Assembly (NCBI RefSeq): GCF_002006355.2
Contig: NZ_CP096980.1
Coordinates: 3,596,001 to 3,660,000 of the forward strand
Length of the DNA: 64,000 nucleotides
DNA from: Clostridium felsineum DSM 794
Lineage (GTDB): Bacteria > Bacillota > Clostridia > Clostridiales > Clostridiaceae
Direction of reading: 5' to 3'
The position numbers were made by a program, and so were the translations under genes. The notes under the pieces are model-generated. The model ran no database searches. It saw only the letters and a program-made list of their open reading frames with translations, and was not told the DNA's origin. Each line of letters begins with the position of its first letter. The stretch's first letter is position 1. Of the stretch, positions 26,014-34,960 are shown in pieces.

Positions 26014-26943
26014 ATAAGTTATATCTTCTGTAAAATTTATCGGAGATTGTATATCCTGTAATATTCCAACTTCTTCATCCTTCATATAAGTGATTGTTCC
26101 AGTAACATTATACTTAGTTTGACTTTCCTTAATCAAACCATTTTTTTTATCCACACTAATATTTCCGCTACCTTTACCATTTAAGTCGATCTTGGTCTTT
26201 GCTCCATTTAAATCTACCTGTTCATCTTCCTTTTTATTTGCTATATTGTCATTTTCAACTATATAAAGCGAATCATCATTTTCTTTTTTAAGCTTATATT
26301 TACTTGAAACATCTAAACTAATACTATTATTTAACTTTGATTTTCTGTGCCATGTATCACCTTTTTTCACACTGTTTTCATTCATGTAATTCATAGCATC
26401 CTCTATATAATTTTCAACAGAAGCATCACTAAAATTATCTATTAGATTATTTCTAAGCAGTTCTTTTTCTTCTTTATTTAACGATTTATTATAATCTACA
26501 AGATTTACAACATTATTAGCACCTTTTATATTTAAAACTTTACCATTTTTATTAAGCTTAACTGTGTAATTCTTTCCGATTATAGATTTATATATACTAT
26601 CCCTTGGATCTTTACGTCCCCTTTTTGAATCATAATCAATACTTCCAGCTGAGGTACTATAATTAACTTTTATGGATTTATATTGATAAGATAAAGTAGT
26701 ATTTCCATCTGAATCTATGTCTCTAACACTAATTGTTATATACATGTCTTCCTTATCTTCCACTCCCATATTTTTACCAACTACTCTAATATTAAGCTTT
26801 GAGTTATTTGTGTAATGTATTTTATAATTACTACCTTTTTTTAAATTTAGCTGCAATACATTATTATCACTACTTTTACATGACGCTAACACCAAAACAC
26901 TAAGTACTGTGTATAGTATTATAATTGTCTTTTTTATATTCAT
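25996..26943 (-). CDS. Lipoprotein of unknown function (DUF6263-like)
   Basis: 315 residues. The signal peptide ends in LASC, a clear lipobox, so the protein is anchored to the outer face of the membrane. The rest is rich in beta-strand patterns with short charged turns (LNLKKGSNYKIHYTNNSKLNI, DIDSDGNTTLSYQYKSIKV), reminiscent of DUF6263-type proteins. No catalytic motif is seen. The ribosome binding site is AAGGGGAG. It is convergent with the glucosaminidase-like gene and has no obvious operon partner. Confidence 0.65.
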   Translation of the reverse strand: MNIKKTIIILYTVLSVLVLASCKSSDNNVLQLNLKKGSNYKIHYTNNSKLNIRVVGKNMGVEDKEDMYITISVRDIDSDGNTTLSYQYKSIKVNYSTSAGSIDYDSKRGRKDPRDSIYKSIIGKNYTVKLNKNGKVLNIKGANNVVNLVDYNKSLNKEEKELLRNNLIDNFSDASVENYIEDAMNYMNENSVKKGDTWHRKSKLNNSISLDVSSKYKLKKENDDSLYIVENDNIANKKEDEQVDLNGAKTKIDLNGKGSGNISVDKKNGLIKESQTKYNVTGTITYMKDEEVGILQDIQSPINFTEDITYKIVPR

Positions 26944-27071
26944 TTTTTTCTCCCCTTACAAATAAGCAAAATTATAATGTCAAAATTTATATCCAATAAT
27001 AGTATAAACAAAAACATTTCATGTTTCTACAAAATCATATTATTTTTTTTCAATTTGTAGTAAATAACTAT

Positions 27072-27114
27072 ACTATAACGCTAACTTGATTTACAATCAC
27101 AAAAATGTTATAGT
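27072..27114 (+). promoter_or_regulatory. Promoter of trxB with flanking inverted repeat
   Basis: TTGATT (27086-27091), 17-base spacer, TATAGT (27109-27114). The sequences ACTATAAC (27072-27079) and GTTATAGT (27107-27114) are perfect inverted repeats, one upstream of the -35 box and the other covering the -10 box. This is a plausible two-half-site operator; the regulator is unknown. Confidence 0.6.
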
Positions 27115-27182
27115 AAATATACTGATAATAGTTATTGTTTAATATTAACTATTACATTTATAAAAGAAAAGAGGTGGATTTA

Positions 27183-27218
27183 GTGAGCTTTTATATTCTC
27201 ACTAAAAATAATATATGA
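27183..27218 (+). CDS. Eleven-codon upstream reading frame coupled to trxB
   Basis: GTG five bases after GAGGTGG starts a frame of eleven codons that ends at TGA overlapping the trxB ATG (ATGA). The trxB ATG itself has no ribosome binding site, while this GTG has an excellent one. TAGTGAG and CTCACTA in the same stretch also form a 7-bp stem, so an alternative is that the hairpin brings the distant ribosome binding site close to the ATG. Confidence 0.5.
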   Translation: MSFYILTKNNI

Positions 27219-28141
27219 AGAAAGAAAAAATTTTAGATCTTGTTGTAATAGGCGCCGGACCTGCTGGCCTCACAGCTGGTATATATTCCTCTAGAGCTAA
27301 ATTAAATTTTATAATTCTTGAAAACGAGTTAGTTGGAGGACAAATAAGAGAAACTCCATCTATAGAGAACTTTCCCGGTTTTGCTTCAATTTCTGGTGCT
27401 GAACTTGCTGATAAAATGCAAGAGCATGCTGAAGCCTCTGGTGCTGTAATAGATGAATTTGATAATATACTTTCTGTAAAATTTGCAAATGAAGAAAAAA
27501 TAATTGAAACTAACAATGTAATATATAAACCTAAGTCTGTAATAATTGCAACTGGTGCCAAAAGTAAACCTCTTCCTGTTCCCGAAGAAAAAAAGCTTCG
27601 TGGTCGTGGAATTCATTATTGTGAACTATGTGATGGTGCAATGTATGACGGAAAAGATATTGTTGTAGTTGGCGGTGGTAATTCGGCGGTGGATGCAGCT
27701 ATATTTTTAACCAAATATGCCAAAACTCTTACTGTAGTACATCGTTCTGAAAAATTAAGAGCAGAAGCTAAAAGTCAAGAAGAACTTTTAAAGCATGCTA
27801 ATGTAAAGCTTATGTTTAATACACAAATAGAGCATGTTGATGGTGAAAACTCCATAGAAAATATTGTACTAAAAGACTCTAAATCAGGTGAAAAAACAAA
27901 TCTAAAAGCAGATGCAATTTTTGTTTATATAGGTACCACACCTAAAACCGAACTCTTCAAAGATTATTTAGATTTAACTACACTTGGACATATAAAGACA
28001 AATGAAAACTTAGAAACAAATATAAGAGGAGTTTTTGCTGCTGGTGATGTTCGTGAAAAGGAAATTCGTCAGCTAACAACTGCTGTAAATGATGGCTCTA
28101 TAGCTGCTCTTATGGCTGAAAAATATATTAGAAATTCATAA
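27215..28141 (+). CDS. trxB: Thioredoxin reductase family flavoprotein
   Basis: 308 residues. FAD motif GAGPAGLTAG (13-22), redox disulfide CELC (Cys136 and Cys139), NAD(P) motif GGGNSAVDA (153-161) and the C-terminal FAD motif GVFAAGDVR. The usual 2'-phosphate motif HRR is HRS here (176-178), which may weaken NADPH preference. Clostridia also have ferredoxin-dependent relatives, but the dinucleotide motifs are largely intact. No thioredoxin gene is adjacent, so the partner is unknown. Translation probably depends on the overlapping upstream mini-ORF. Confidence 0.88.
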   Translation: MKKEKILDLVVIGAGPAGLTAGIYSSRAKLNFIILENELVGGQIRETPSIENFPGFASISGAELADKMQEHAEASGAVIDEFDNILSVKFANEEKIIETNNVIYKPKSVIIATGAKSKPLPVPEEKKLRGRGIHYCELCDGAMYDGKDIVVVGGGNSAVDAAIFLTKYAKTLTVVHRSEKLRAEAKSQEELLKHANVKLMFNTQIEHVDGENSIENIVLKDSKSGEKTNLKADAIFVYIGTTPKTELFKDYLDLTTLGHIKTNENLETNIRGVFAAGDVREKEIRQLTTAVNDGSIAALMAEKYIRNS

Positions 28142-28147
28142 AAATTA

Positions 28148-28182
28148 GGCTGTACTTAATTTTTTATTTCTTAAGTACAGCC
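28148..28182. terminator. Terminator between trxB and the ABC permease
   Basis: GGCTGTACTTAA and TTAAGTACAGCC form a 12-bp perfect stem around an 11-base T-rich loop between two convergent genes. Confidence 0.85.
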
Positions 28183-28184
28183 GT

Positions 28185-29222
28185 TTACTCATTTTCAGAA
28201 AAATTTTGGTACCCAAATCCTCCTGCTGTAAACAAAACCAATGCCATAAGTAAAACTACAATAACATTAGGAAATACCTTAGCTTTTTCTACACTATCCA
28301 TTATCCAATAAAAAGGGGTTAATTTCTTAAGCTTAATAATATTAGAATTTACAGCATCATCCCCTATAATATTTATATACATCATCACTAAAGCTAGTAT
28401 TGACGACATTGTAGATGCTACCTTATCATTTTTCACTATTCTTGAACCTACTATAACAACACCTATGCATACAATACTACTTAGTGCTATATTTAGGATA
28501 ATAACTTCTGTATTTTCAATTTTATATCTATATATTATAGAGCTTATTAAAAACGAAGCTGTATATAATAAAGTTTGAGTAATAAACATTGCTAAATACA
28601 TTGCCCATACTATAACATATGTCTTATTTCTGGTAACCGAAAGTCTTTCGAGCACACCATCTTTTTTCAATTTAATTAAATCTATACTAAAATTCATAGA
28701 AAATAGCATCATACAATAGATAATTAAAAAGGCAATTCCTTTACTACTGAATATAGATTCTTCATATTCTTTATATTTTAAAATTACTCTACTTTTATTG
28801 TTTTCTCCCTTAACCATCTTCTTTATTTTATTTTTCATTTCATTTTCAAAGATCTCATTACCACTGGATTTATCCATTCTATATGCAATTATCTTTGGTA
28901 CCTTACCACCCTTTATATTAATTGTAAAATCTTTTTCAATTTCATATATTACTGAATATTTATTCCTTTTAAGCTCATTAATTGCTACTTCCCTTTTATT
29001 AAATACCTTCTTTACATTTAAATATCTTACTAACTCACTACTACTTTTTCCCTTATCTAAATTTACTATTGCAGTACCTTCATCGTCAGTATTAATAATA
29101 TTTGAACTAAAAAAAGTTACAGAACCAATTAATACTATAGGTACTATAAGCATGGAAGCTATATATTTAAAATTCTTTAAGTATCTTCTGCAATTTGCTA
29201 ACACTATTACAAAAAAGTTCAC
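28185..29222 (-). CDS. ABC-2 type transporter permease (second subunit)
   Basis: 345 residues. One N-terminal membrane segment (about 20-40), an extracytoplasmic domain of about 120 residues, then five membrane segments. This is the ABC-2 permease layout used by drug and peptide exporters. It lies four bases after a similar permease and together with the ATPase at 30284 forms a three-gene exporter operon, probably a heterodimeric permease. Substrate unknown; the linked two-component system suggests envelope stress or antimicrobial export. Confidence 0.85.
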   Translation of the reverse strand: MNFFVIVLANCRRYLKNFKYIASMLIVPIVLIGSVTFFSSNIINTDDEGTAIVNLDKGKSSSELVRYLNVKKVFNKREVAINELKRNKYSVIYEIEKDFTINIKGGKVPKIIAYRMDKSSGNEIFENEMKNKIKKMVKGENNKSRVILKYKEYEESIFSSKGIAFLIIYCMMLFSMNFSIDLIKLKKDGVLERLSVTRNKTYVIVWAMYLAMFITQTLLYTASFLISSIIYRYKIENTEVIILNIALSSIVCIGVVIVGSRIVKNDKVASTMSSILALVMMYINIIGDDAVNSNIIKLKKLTPFYWIMDSVEKAKVFPNVIVVLLMALVLFTAGGFGYQNFSENE

Positions 29223-29225
29223 CTT

Positions 29226-30275
29226 TTATTCCTCCCAGGATATTTTAATCTTAGCTAAAGATATTATATACAGTGCAAGAGAAACGAAAAACATAATAAT
29301 TAGATTTCTTTCAATATAACTTAAAGAATTATACATAATTATATCTTTATATGCATCTGAAACAAACTTTAAAGGCTCAAATTTCACAAGGCTTGTAAGA
29401 ACTGCATCTGATTTAACTTTAGGAATAAATCCTCCACCAAGTAAAGTCTCTATTAAAAGTAATGTAGTAAGAATTACAGTTGATAAATTCTTTTTAAAGA
29501 ATACACTAAAAAATCCTGAGGCTGATGCTATCATTAAACTTTGAGCTAATAATATCACAATTAAATTTATAAAGTTAACATTAAAAAAGGCAAGTTTAGC
29601 TATCATAAAAGCAAGTACATATATAATTCCAGTACCAATACCATATATAAAATATATTAAAACATAATAATTAAATAGATTAATTTTAGTTAGTGGCATA
29701 GATATCATTCTTTTGAACATACCATTTTGCTTTTCTAAATCATAGGCTTTAGAACAGTTCATAATAATAATTATTATTATATATGTCACAATAGATGCTG
29801 CTTCTTCTTCATAAATTGACATTTCATTTTTATTTTTTATAATCTCATCTCTAATAATTTCATAATTAAAATTCTCTTTATTTTTAAGCTCCTCACCATA
29901 ACTTTCAATAACACTTTTTATAAGTTTTTCGTTGTGTTCAGAAACATGTCTTTTCTCTTGTACTTGTACCTCAATAGGACTCTTACTATTTCCTCTTTTT
30001 AGAGTTATAATATAATCTCCTTTTTTAGTCACATTAAAAAGCTTTTTATTATCTTCTCTATTAAAGAACTTCCTGAAATCCTGAGCTGCATTACCATTAT
30101 CCTTATCTATTATAGTAATATCTATTTTATTTTCATCTGCTGTATAAAGCATTTTAGAATAATGACCCGTTACAAAGCATATCGAAAGAGGAAAAATAAC
30201 ATACATTAAAATAATTTGCTTCCAATTTAAAAATAATCCTTTAATAGTCAACATACTAATAATTCTAGCTTTCAT
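29226..30275 (-). CDS. ABC-2 type transporter permease (first subunit)
   Basis: 349 residues with the same layout as the next gene: N-terminal membrane segment, extracytoplasmic domain, then hydrophobic segments from about residue 170 to the end. ENFNYEIIRDEIIKNKNEMSIYEEEAASIVTYII leads into the membrane part. It follows the ATPase by eight bases. Exports an unknown substrate with its partner. Confidence 0.85.
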   Translation of the reverse strand: MKARIISMLTIKGLFLNWKQIILMYVIFPLSICFVTGHYSKMLYTADENKIDITIIDKDNGNAAQDFRKFFNREDNKKLFNVTKKGDYIITLKRGNSKSPIEVQVQEKRHVSEHNEKLIKSVIESYGEELKNKENFNYEIIRDEIIKNKNEMSIYEEEAASIVTYIIIIIIMNCSKAYDLEKQNGMFKRMISMPLTKINLFNYYVLIYFIYGIGTGIIYVLAFMIAKLAFFNVNFINLIVILLAQSLMIASASGFFSVFFKKNLSTVILTTLLLIETLLGGGFIPKVKSDAVLTSLVKFEPLKFVSDAYKDIIMYNSLSYIERNLIIMFFVSLALYIISLAKIKISWEE

Positions 30276-30283
30276 TTATCCAC

Positions 30284-31225
30284 CTAATCCCTTAACTTTT
30301 TTCCCGTAAGAGAAAGAAATACTTCTTCTAGTGAAGCTTCATTCTTTTTAAAATCAATTATTTTTTTATTTTCCTCTACAACTTTATCTAACAAATCTTT
30401 AATTTGAAACTTCCATTCATCAACTAAAATTTTTATTACATCGTCTTCTAAGAATACATTTCTTACACCTTCTATTTTTTGTAAGCTTAAAATAAATCTA
30501 TCATCAAAGCTATCCACTTTAAGCTGCACTGTACCATTCATATTTGAAAGCGTTTTTATCTCATGTTTAGACCCTCTAGCAACCTCTTTTCCTGAATCTA
30601 AAATAAATATATCCTTACAAATCAATTCAACTTCCTCCATATAATGCGATGTATAAATAATAGTTGTGTTTTGTTCTTTATTAACCTTTCTTATGTATTC
30701 AAAAATGCAATTTCGAGATTGTGGATCTACTCCTACTGTTGGCTCATCCATTATGAGAATTTCCGGATTATGTATTATAGCTATTGCTAAATTAAGTCTT
30801 CTTTTCATTCCACCAGAAAACTTTTTTACCTTATCATTTTTTCTTTCACTTAATCCTGTAACCTCTAGTACTTCATCAATTCTCTGTCTTAATTTTTTCC
30901 CATGAAGGCCATAAAATGCTCCAAAATACATAAGATTATCCAATGCAGAAAAAGTCTCCATTAAAGCTAATTCTTGTGGCACAAGACCTATTAATTTTTT
31001 TGCCTCTACAGGTTCTTTTAAAATGGAGTGTCCATAAAGCTTAATATCTCCACTATTAGGTGTTAAAAGCCCCGTCATTATATTTATAAGTGTTGATTTT
31101 CCAGCTCCATTAGGTCCTATAAAGCCAAAAATATCTCCCTTTTTCACCTCAAAGGAGATATTGTCAAGAACTAATTTATCATTAAATCTCTTTGTGATAT
31201 TACAAACTTTAATTACATTATCCAA
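30284..31225 (-). CDS. ABC transporter ATP-binding protein
   Basis: 313 residues. Walker A GPNGAGKST, signature FSGGMKRRLNLAIAI, Walker B ILIMDEPTVGVD and switch TSHYMEE are all present, and a C-terminal extension of about 90 residues is of the DrrA/NatA type. First gene of the exporter operon. Its upstream region contains the diverged copy of the array repeat and follows the LuxR-type response regulator. Confidence 0.94.
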   Translation of the reverse strand: MDNVIKVCNITKRFNDKLVLDNISFEVKKGDIFGFIGPNGAGKSTLINIMTGLLTPNSGDIKLYGHSILKEPVEAKKLIGLVPQELALMETFSALDNLMYFGAFYGLHGKKLRQRIDEVLEVTGLSERKNDKVKKFSGGMKRRLNLAIAIIHNPEILIMDEPTVGVDPQSRNCIFEYIRKVNKEQNTTIIYTSHYMEEVELICKDIFILDSGKEVARGSKHEIKTLSNMNGTVQLKVDSFDDRFILSLQKIEGVRNVFLEDDVIKILVDEWKFQIKDLLDKVVEENKKIIDFKKNEASLEEVFLSLTGKKLRD

Positions 31226-31254
31226 AAAATCACTTCCCTTAGAAAGTATATATC

Positions 31255-31340
31255 GCAGTAAATTCTTACATTATAAAATATTCCTACTAAAAAAGTTATA
31301 CCTTAGAATCCTTTATAAATCAGAATACATTAGAATTTTA
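31255..31340. repeat. Diverged solitary copy of the 110-bp array unit
   Basis: AAAATATTCCTAC is shared exactly with unit 1 of the array at 18327. After ten mostly different bases come GTT, ACC and TAGAATC-TTTA in register, and further right ATTAG-ATTTT against TTTAG-ATTTT. The left arm matches too (CTTA, CATT) apart from a gap of about six bases. Over the central 45 bases roughly 70 percent of positions agree. The inner stem ATTC-C-TA with TA-GAAT, as in unit 1, is preserved. Nothing else accounts for this 160-base gap. Confidence 0.7.
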
Positions 31341-31386
31341 TAACTTATATATATTTTATAATTATAATTTATTTTTTTAAAGTTAC

Positions 31387-32043
31387 TTAAGTCACGATAT
31401 TGTTTTTAAACGCAAATATTGTTACTTGTGTTCTATCCCTTAAATTTAACTTAGAGAAAATAATACTAATATTATTCTTTATAGTACCTTCTGAAAGAAA
31501 AAGCTTTTCCGATATTTCTTTATTTGACAGACCACTAGCAATTTCTCTTATTATACTTATTTCTTTATCACTTAAATCGTATTTAAGCTTAACCTCATCT
31601 AGCGCTTGCTCCCTATTATATTCACCATTTTCACTTAATATTTTAGAGGCCACCTCTGGATTAATTACTACATTTCCTTTAAAACATGCCTTTATTCCTT
31701 CATAAATAAGTTCATAATCACTGTCTTTTAATATATAGCCCGATGCCCCATATTTAAGCGCCTCATGAATATATTTAACATCATTAAAGGTAGTTAAAAT
31801 AAGTATTTTTATATTTTGAAGTTCTTTTTTTATTAACTTAGTTCCTAAAACGCCATCACATTTAGGCATTCTTATATCCATTAAAACCACATCCGGTTTA
31901 CTTTCTCTACAAACCTTAAGTGCCTCCTCACCATTTGCCGCAGTGCCTATAACTTTTATATCCTCATAGGTTTCAAGTATTATTTTTAACCCATCTACCA
32001 CAAGCCTTTCATCATCAACAATTAAAACCTTGATATCATTCAT
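31387..32043 (-). CDS. LuxR/NarL-type response regulator
   Basis: 218 residues. Receiver domain with DDERLV acidic pair, phosphoacceptor Asp in VVLMDIRMP and Lys in KYGASGYILKDSD; C-terminal GerE-type HTH with LSDKEISIIREIASGLSNKEISEKLFLSEGTIKNNISIIF. It overlaps the histidine kinase gene by eight bases. The likely target is the downstream ABC exporter operon. Confidence 0.93.
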   Translation of the reverse strand: MNDIKVLIVDDERLVVDGLKIILETYEDIKVIGTAANGEEALKVCRESKPDVVLMDIRMPKCDGVLGTKLIKKELQNIKILILTTFNDVKYIHEALKYGASGYILKDSDYELIYEGIKACFKGNVVINPEVASKILSENGEYNREQALDEVKLKYDLSDKEISIIREIASGLSNKEISEKLFLSEGTIKNNISIIFSKLNLRDRTQVTIFAFKNNIVT

Positions 32044-33214
32044 TATTTTTCCCTCCAGAATATGCTTTAAGCTTTTCTTTTTTAGCTAATTCCACTTTTA
32101 CAGTAAATCCTTCTTTAGGTGCACTTTTATACTCAAAATAGCCTCCGATTTCTCGTACTCTTTCTCTCATACTCTTCATTCCAATTCCTTCAGCAATATT
32201 TTCACAACCTTGTCCATTATCTTTCAAGGTAACAACTACATTTTGTTCTGTAAAAGCCATTATTATATCTACTCTAGAAGCTTTTCCATGCCTTGCACTG
32301 TTAGATAAAAATTCTTGAACTATTCTATATATGACAAAGGATTGGTCTGAATTTAAAGACCATTTTTCTTTTGTAAAAGCTAATCTAACATCTATGTTTG
32401 CCATTTTCTTGAAGTTACTTATAAGTTCTTCTATGCTAATTATACCTTCATATTTTTCAAACTCCTTAGGCTTTATAGCTCTTACAGCACCTCTTACTTC
32501 ATCAAGACTCGTTTGAGTAAATTTTCTTAAATTTTTTGTAAGTATTTCCGCTTTTTCTGGTGATTTTTTTATTATTTTTTCTATTGCTCCAAGCTGAATA
32601 ACCATTGTTGATAATGAATGTCCTACACTATCGTGTATTTCCCGAGAAATTCTGTTTCTTTCTCTTAAGAGTGTAAGCTCTTCCACAGAAGAAGCATACA
32701 TTTCTAAATCTCTATTTGCTTTTTTTAATTTTTCTTCCGATATTCTTAACCTATCATAAAGATCTTGAGCTTCAATCTTCTTTTCATTTTCATACCTTGT
32801 AAAATATAGTACCACTATTACAATAACAGAAACGCTTAAATTCATTATTTTATAATTTAAACTATAGTTTAGTGAAAAATATACGCCAATTAAAACTATT
32901 ATAATATTAAAGGGAGTTGCTAACCTCTTTTTAAACATCACATTAGCATCTATAGCCAATAATATTAAATATGTAAATAGATATCCTGCTGTCCATAAGT
33001 TAAACAAAATTACAAATACTACTTCTAAAATAAAAGATAAAATTTGATAACTATTTTTATTTAATGAAAACTCTCTTAATTGATTATTTGTTATGAAGAC
33101 AAGCATTAAAATAATAATTTTTGAATCAAAATTTTTCCCTTCTATAAGAATACCAAACACCATAAAAAACATGATAAGATACCTTATAAACATAAATAAC
33201 TTCTTTTTTTCCAT
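32036..33214 (-). CDS. Sensor histidine kinase, NarL-partner type
   Basis: 392 residues. Six or so N-terminal hydrophobic segments without a large extracellular domain, then a coiled coil (RISEEKLKKANRDLEMYASSVEEL), the HisKA_3 phosphoacceptor SREIHDSVGHSLST, and a HATPase domain with NSARHG and DNGQGC. The ATG at 33214 follows GGAGGAAAT and replaces an upstream in-frame start. Pairs with the overlapping response regulator; probably senses a membrane signal. Confidence 0.9.
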   Translation of the reverse strand: MEKKKLFMFIRYLIMFFMVFGILIEGKNFDSKIIILMLVFITNNQLREFSLNKNSYQILSFILEVVFVILFNLWTAGYLFTYLILLAIDANVMFKKRLATPFNIIIVLIGVYFSLNYSLNYKIMNLSVSVIVIVVLYFTRYENEKKIEAQDLYDRLRISEEKLKKANRDLEMYASSVEELTLLRERNRISREIHDSVGHSLSTMVIQLGAIEKIIKKSPEKAEILTKNLRKFTQTSLDEVRGAVRAIKPKEFEKYEGIISIEELISNFKKMANIDVRLAFTKEKWSLNSDQSFVIYRIVQEFLSNSARHGKASRVDIIMAFTEQNVVVTLKDNGQGCENIAEGIGMKSMRERVREIGGYFEYKSAPKEGFTVKVELAKKEKLKAYSGGKNNE

Positions 33215-33302
33215 ATTTCCTCCAAGCTTTTTATCTACCATATATAATACCATAGAAAGCTTTTAGTCGATACTCCTAACAGTTTGTAATCACAAGATTT
33301 AA

Positions 33303-34205
33303 TTACACCTTTAATTTTTTAAATTTAATATTAACAGCAATTATATCATCTGTTATATGTGCGTTTATCTCTCCACCCATTTTTTCTGTGAGTTCCTTTG
33401 CAATAGAAAGGCCTAAACCTGTACCCTTGCCACTTCTAGTTTTATCCGCCATAAAAAATCTATTAAAAATATTTTCACTTGTACAATCTTCTAAATTCAA
33501 AGAATTATTCTCTACTTCTAAAAGTAAAAAATCACCCTCACATTTAAGCTCTATATTTATGTAATCATTAGAATATTTAATTGCATTGGTAATTAAATTA
33601 TCTATTACCCTTTCTATTGCCCTTTTATCTGCTGCTATGAAAATATTCTCACTTATGTTGCATTTAGGTTCTATGCCTCTATTTTGAAAATCAACATATC
33701 TTGAAAACATTACTTCTTGAACCATTCTAGCTATATTAATTTTTTCCAAACTCAACTTAAAATCAAAAGAATCAATCAACGATAGACTATAAAAATCATT
33801 TAAAAGTATTTCTAACGTTGTCGATCTTTTTTCTATAATTTCTATATATTCTCTTCTTTTACTTTCTTCTAAACTCTCATCTTTTAAGAAATTGATATAT
33901 CCTTTTATTGCTGTAAGTGGTGTTCGAAGATCATGTGACATGTCAGCTATTGCTCCTCTAAGCTTATTTTCAGATTTTTTCTTATCCGCCTCACATATTC
34001 TCCTAGCCTCCAACGTTTTATTTATGGCTTTACAAAGTTCTTCAATTTGCTCATTAACTAAACTCATCTTTAAATTTTCATTTTTAGAATTTTCATTAAT
34101 AGCTTTAAGTTTATTTGTTATTAGCTTAAGTTCCCTGCTAATTAAATAATTCCTTATAATTAAAACTACTAAAAGAATTACGCAAATAGACACTATAAAT
34201 ATCAT
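33303..34205 (-). CDS. Sensor histidine kinase with a single membrane anchor
   Basis: 300 residues. One N-terminal membrane segment (residues 2-20), a coiled linker, the phosphoacceptor box MSHDLRTPLTAIKGYI near residue 92, then N-box TNAIKYS and G-box SGKGTGLGLSIAKELTE. Small sensor kinases without an extracellular domain often rely on an ABC transporter for sensing, which fits the adjacent exporter genes. Last gene of the operon regulator-ATPase-permease-kinase. Confidence 0.9.
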   Translation of the reverse strand: MIFIVSICVILLVVLIIRNYLISRELKLITNKLKAINENSKNENLKMSLVNEQIEELCKAINKTLEARRICEADKKKSENKLRGAIADMSHDLRTPLTAIKGYINFLKDESLEESKRREYIEIIEKRSTTLEILLNDFYSLSLIDSFDFKLSLEKINIARMVQEVMFSRYVDFQNRGIEPKCNISENIFIAADKRAIERVIDNLITNAIKYSNDYINIELKCEGDFLLLEVENNSLNLEDCTSENIFNRFFMADKTRSGKGTGLGLSIAKELTEKMGGEINAHITDDIIAVNIKFKKLKV

Positions 34206-34222
34206 TTTATCATCCTTTTACT

Positions 34223-34960
34223 CTATTTTATATCAACTTTTCTTAATGCCAATGTACTTAAAGTAACACAAACTATTAAAGTTACTAAACATATAAAAAT
34301 CAATTGAAAAATAGTTCCACTGCTTAATTTTCCATCAGCAAATCTATTTGGTATATCAAAGATTGTTTTACTGTAATAATATTTAACAGTATCATTATTA
34401 AGTGACATTGCTGTTCCAAATCTATTAGCTATATCCATTAAATAAAATATGACTATTACTGCCCCAACATTTTTTGTGACAAAAGAAAGTAGAATTCCAA
34501 TACTACCTATTGCACAATACATAAGGATCATAACTATTGATAACTGAAATATATAAACTAAGCTATACTGTCCACCATAACTATTTGTGATAGTATTTAT
34601 AACAAGCGTACATATTGGGAAAATAAAGCTTATTATTGCTACTCCAACACAAAATACTATTGCTTTAGAAAGTACAATATTTATTCTTCTGTGACCTGAA
34701 GTAATCAAATTTTTTACATATCCCGATTGAAATTCCTTAGTAACAAAATAAGAAAATGCTCCAATAAGCAATGTATTAATTAAAAACTCCTGCAAAGGAA
34801 ATGACTGCAAAAACATACTTTCTCCAGTTTTCTTTAGAAGATAATTTGCTTTAAGCGGAATTAAAACGCATAAACTCTGTAAAAACATAAGTCCTACAAG
34901 AATATAAAAAAACTTAGAATGCTTTAATTTATAAAACTCAACTTTTAAAAGATTATACAT
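34223..34960 (-). CDS. ABC-2 type permease, lantibiotic-immunity type
   Basis: 245 residues with six hydrophobic segments, starting MYNLLKVEFYKLKHSKFFYIL, which is characteristic of permeases of bacteriocin- and lantibiotic-resistance ABC transporters. It overlaps the ATPase gene by eight bases. Likely moves a cell-wall-active peptide or lipid away from the membrane; substrate unknown. Confidence 0.85.
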   Translation of the reverse strand: MYNLLKVEFYKLKHSKFFYILVGLMFLQSLCVLIPLKANYLLKKTGESMFLQSFPLQEFLINTLLIGAFSYFVTKEFQSGYVKNLITSGHRRINIVLSKAIVFCVGVAIISFIFPICTLVINTITNSYGGQYSLVYIFQLSIVMILMYCAIGSIGILLSFVTKNVGAVIVIFYLMDIANRFGTAMSLNNDTVKYYYSKTIFDIPNRFADGKLSSGTIFQLIFICLVTLIVCVTLSTLALRKVDIK

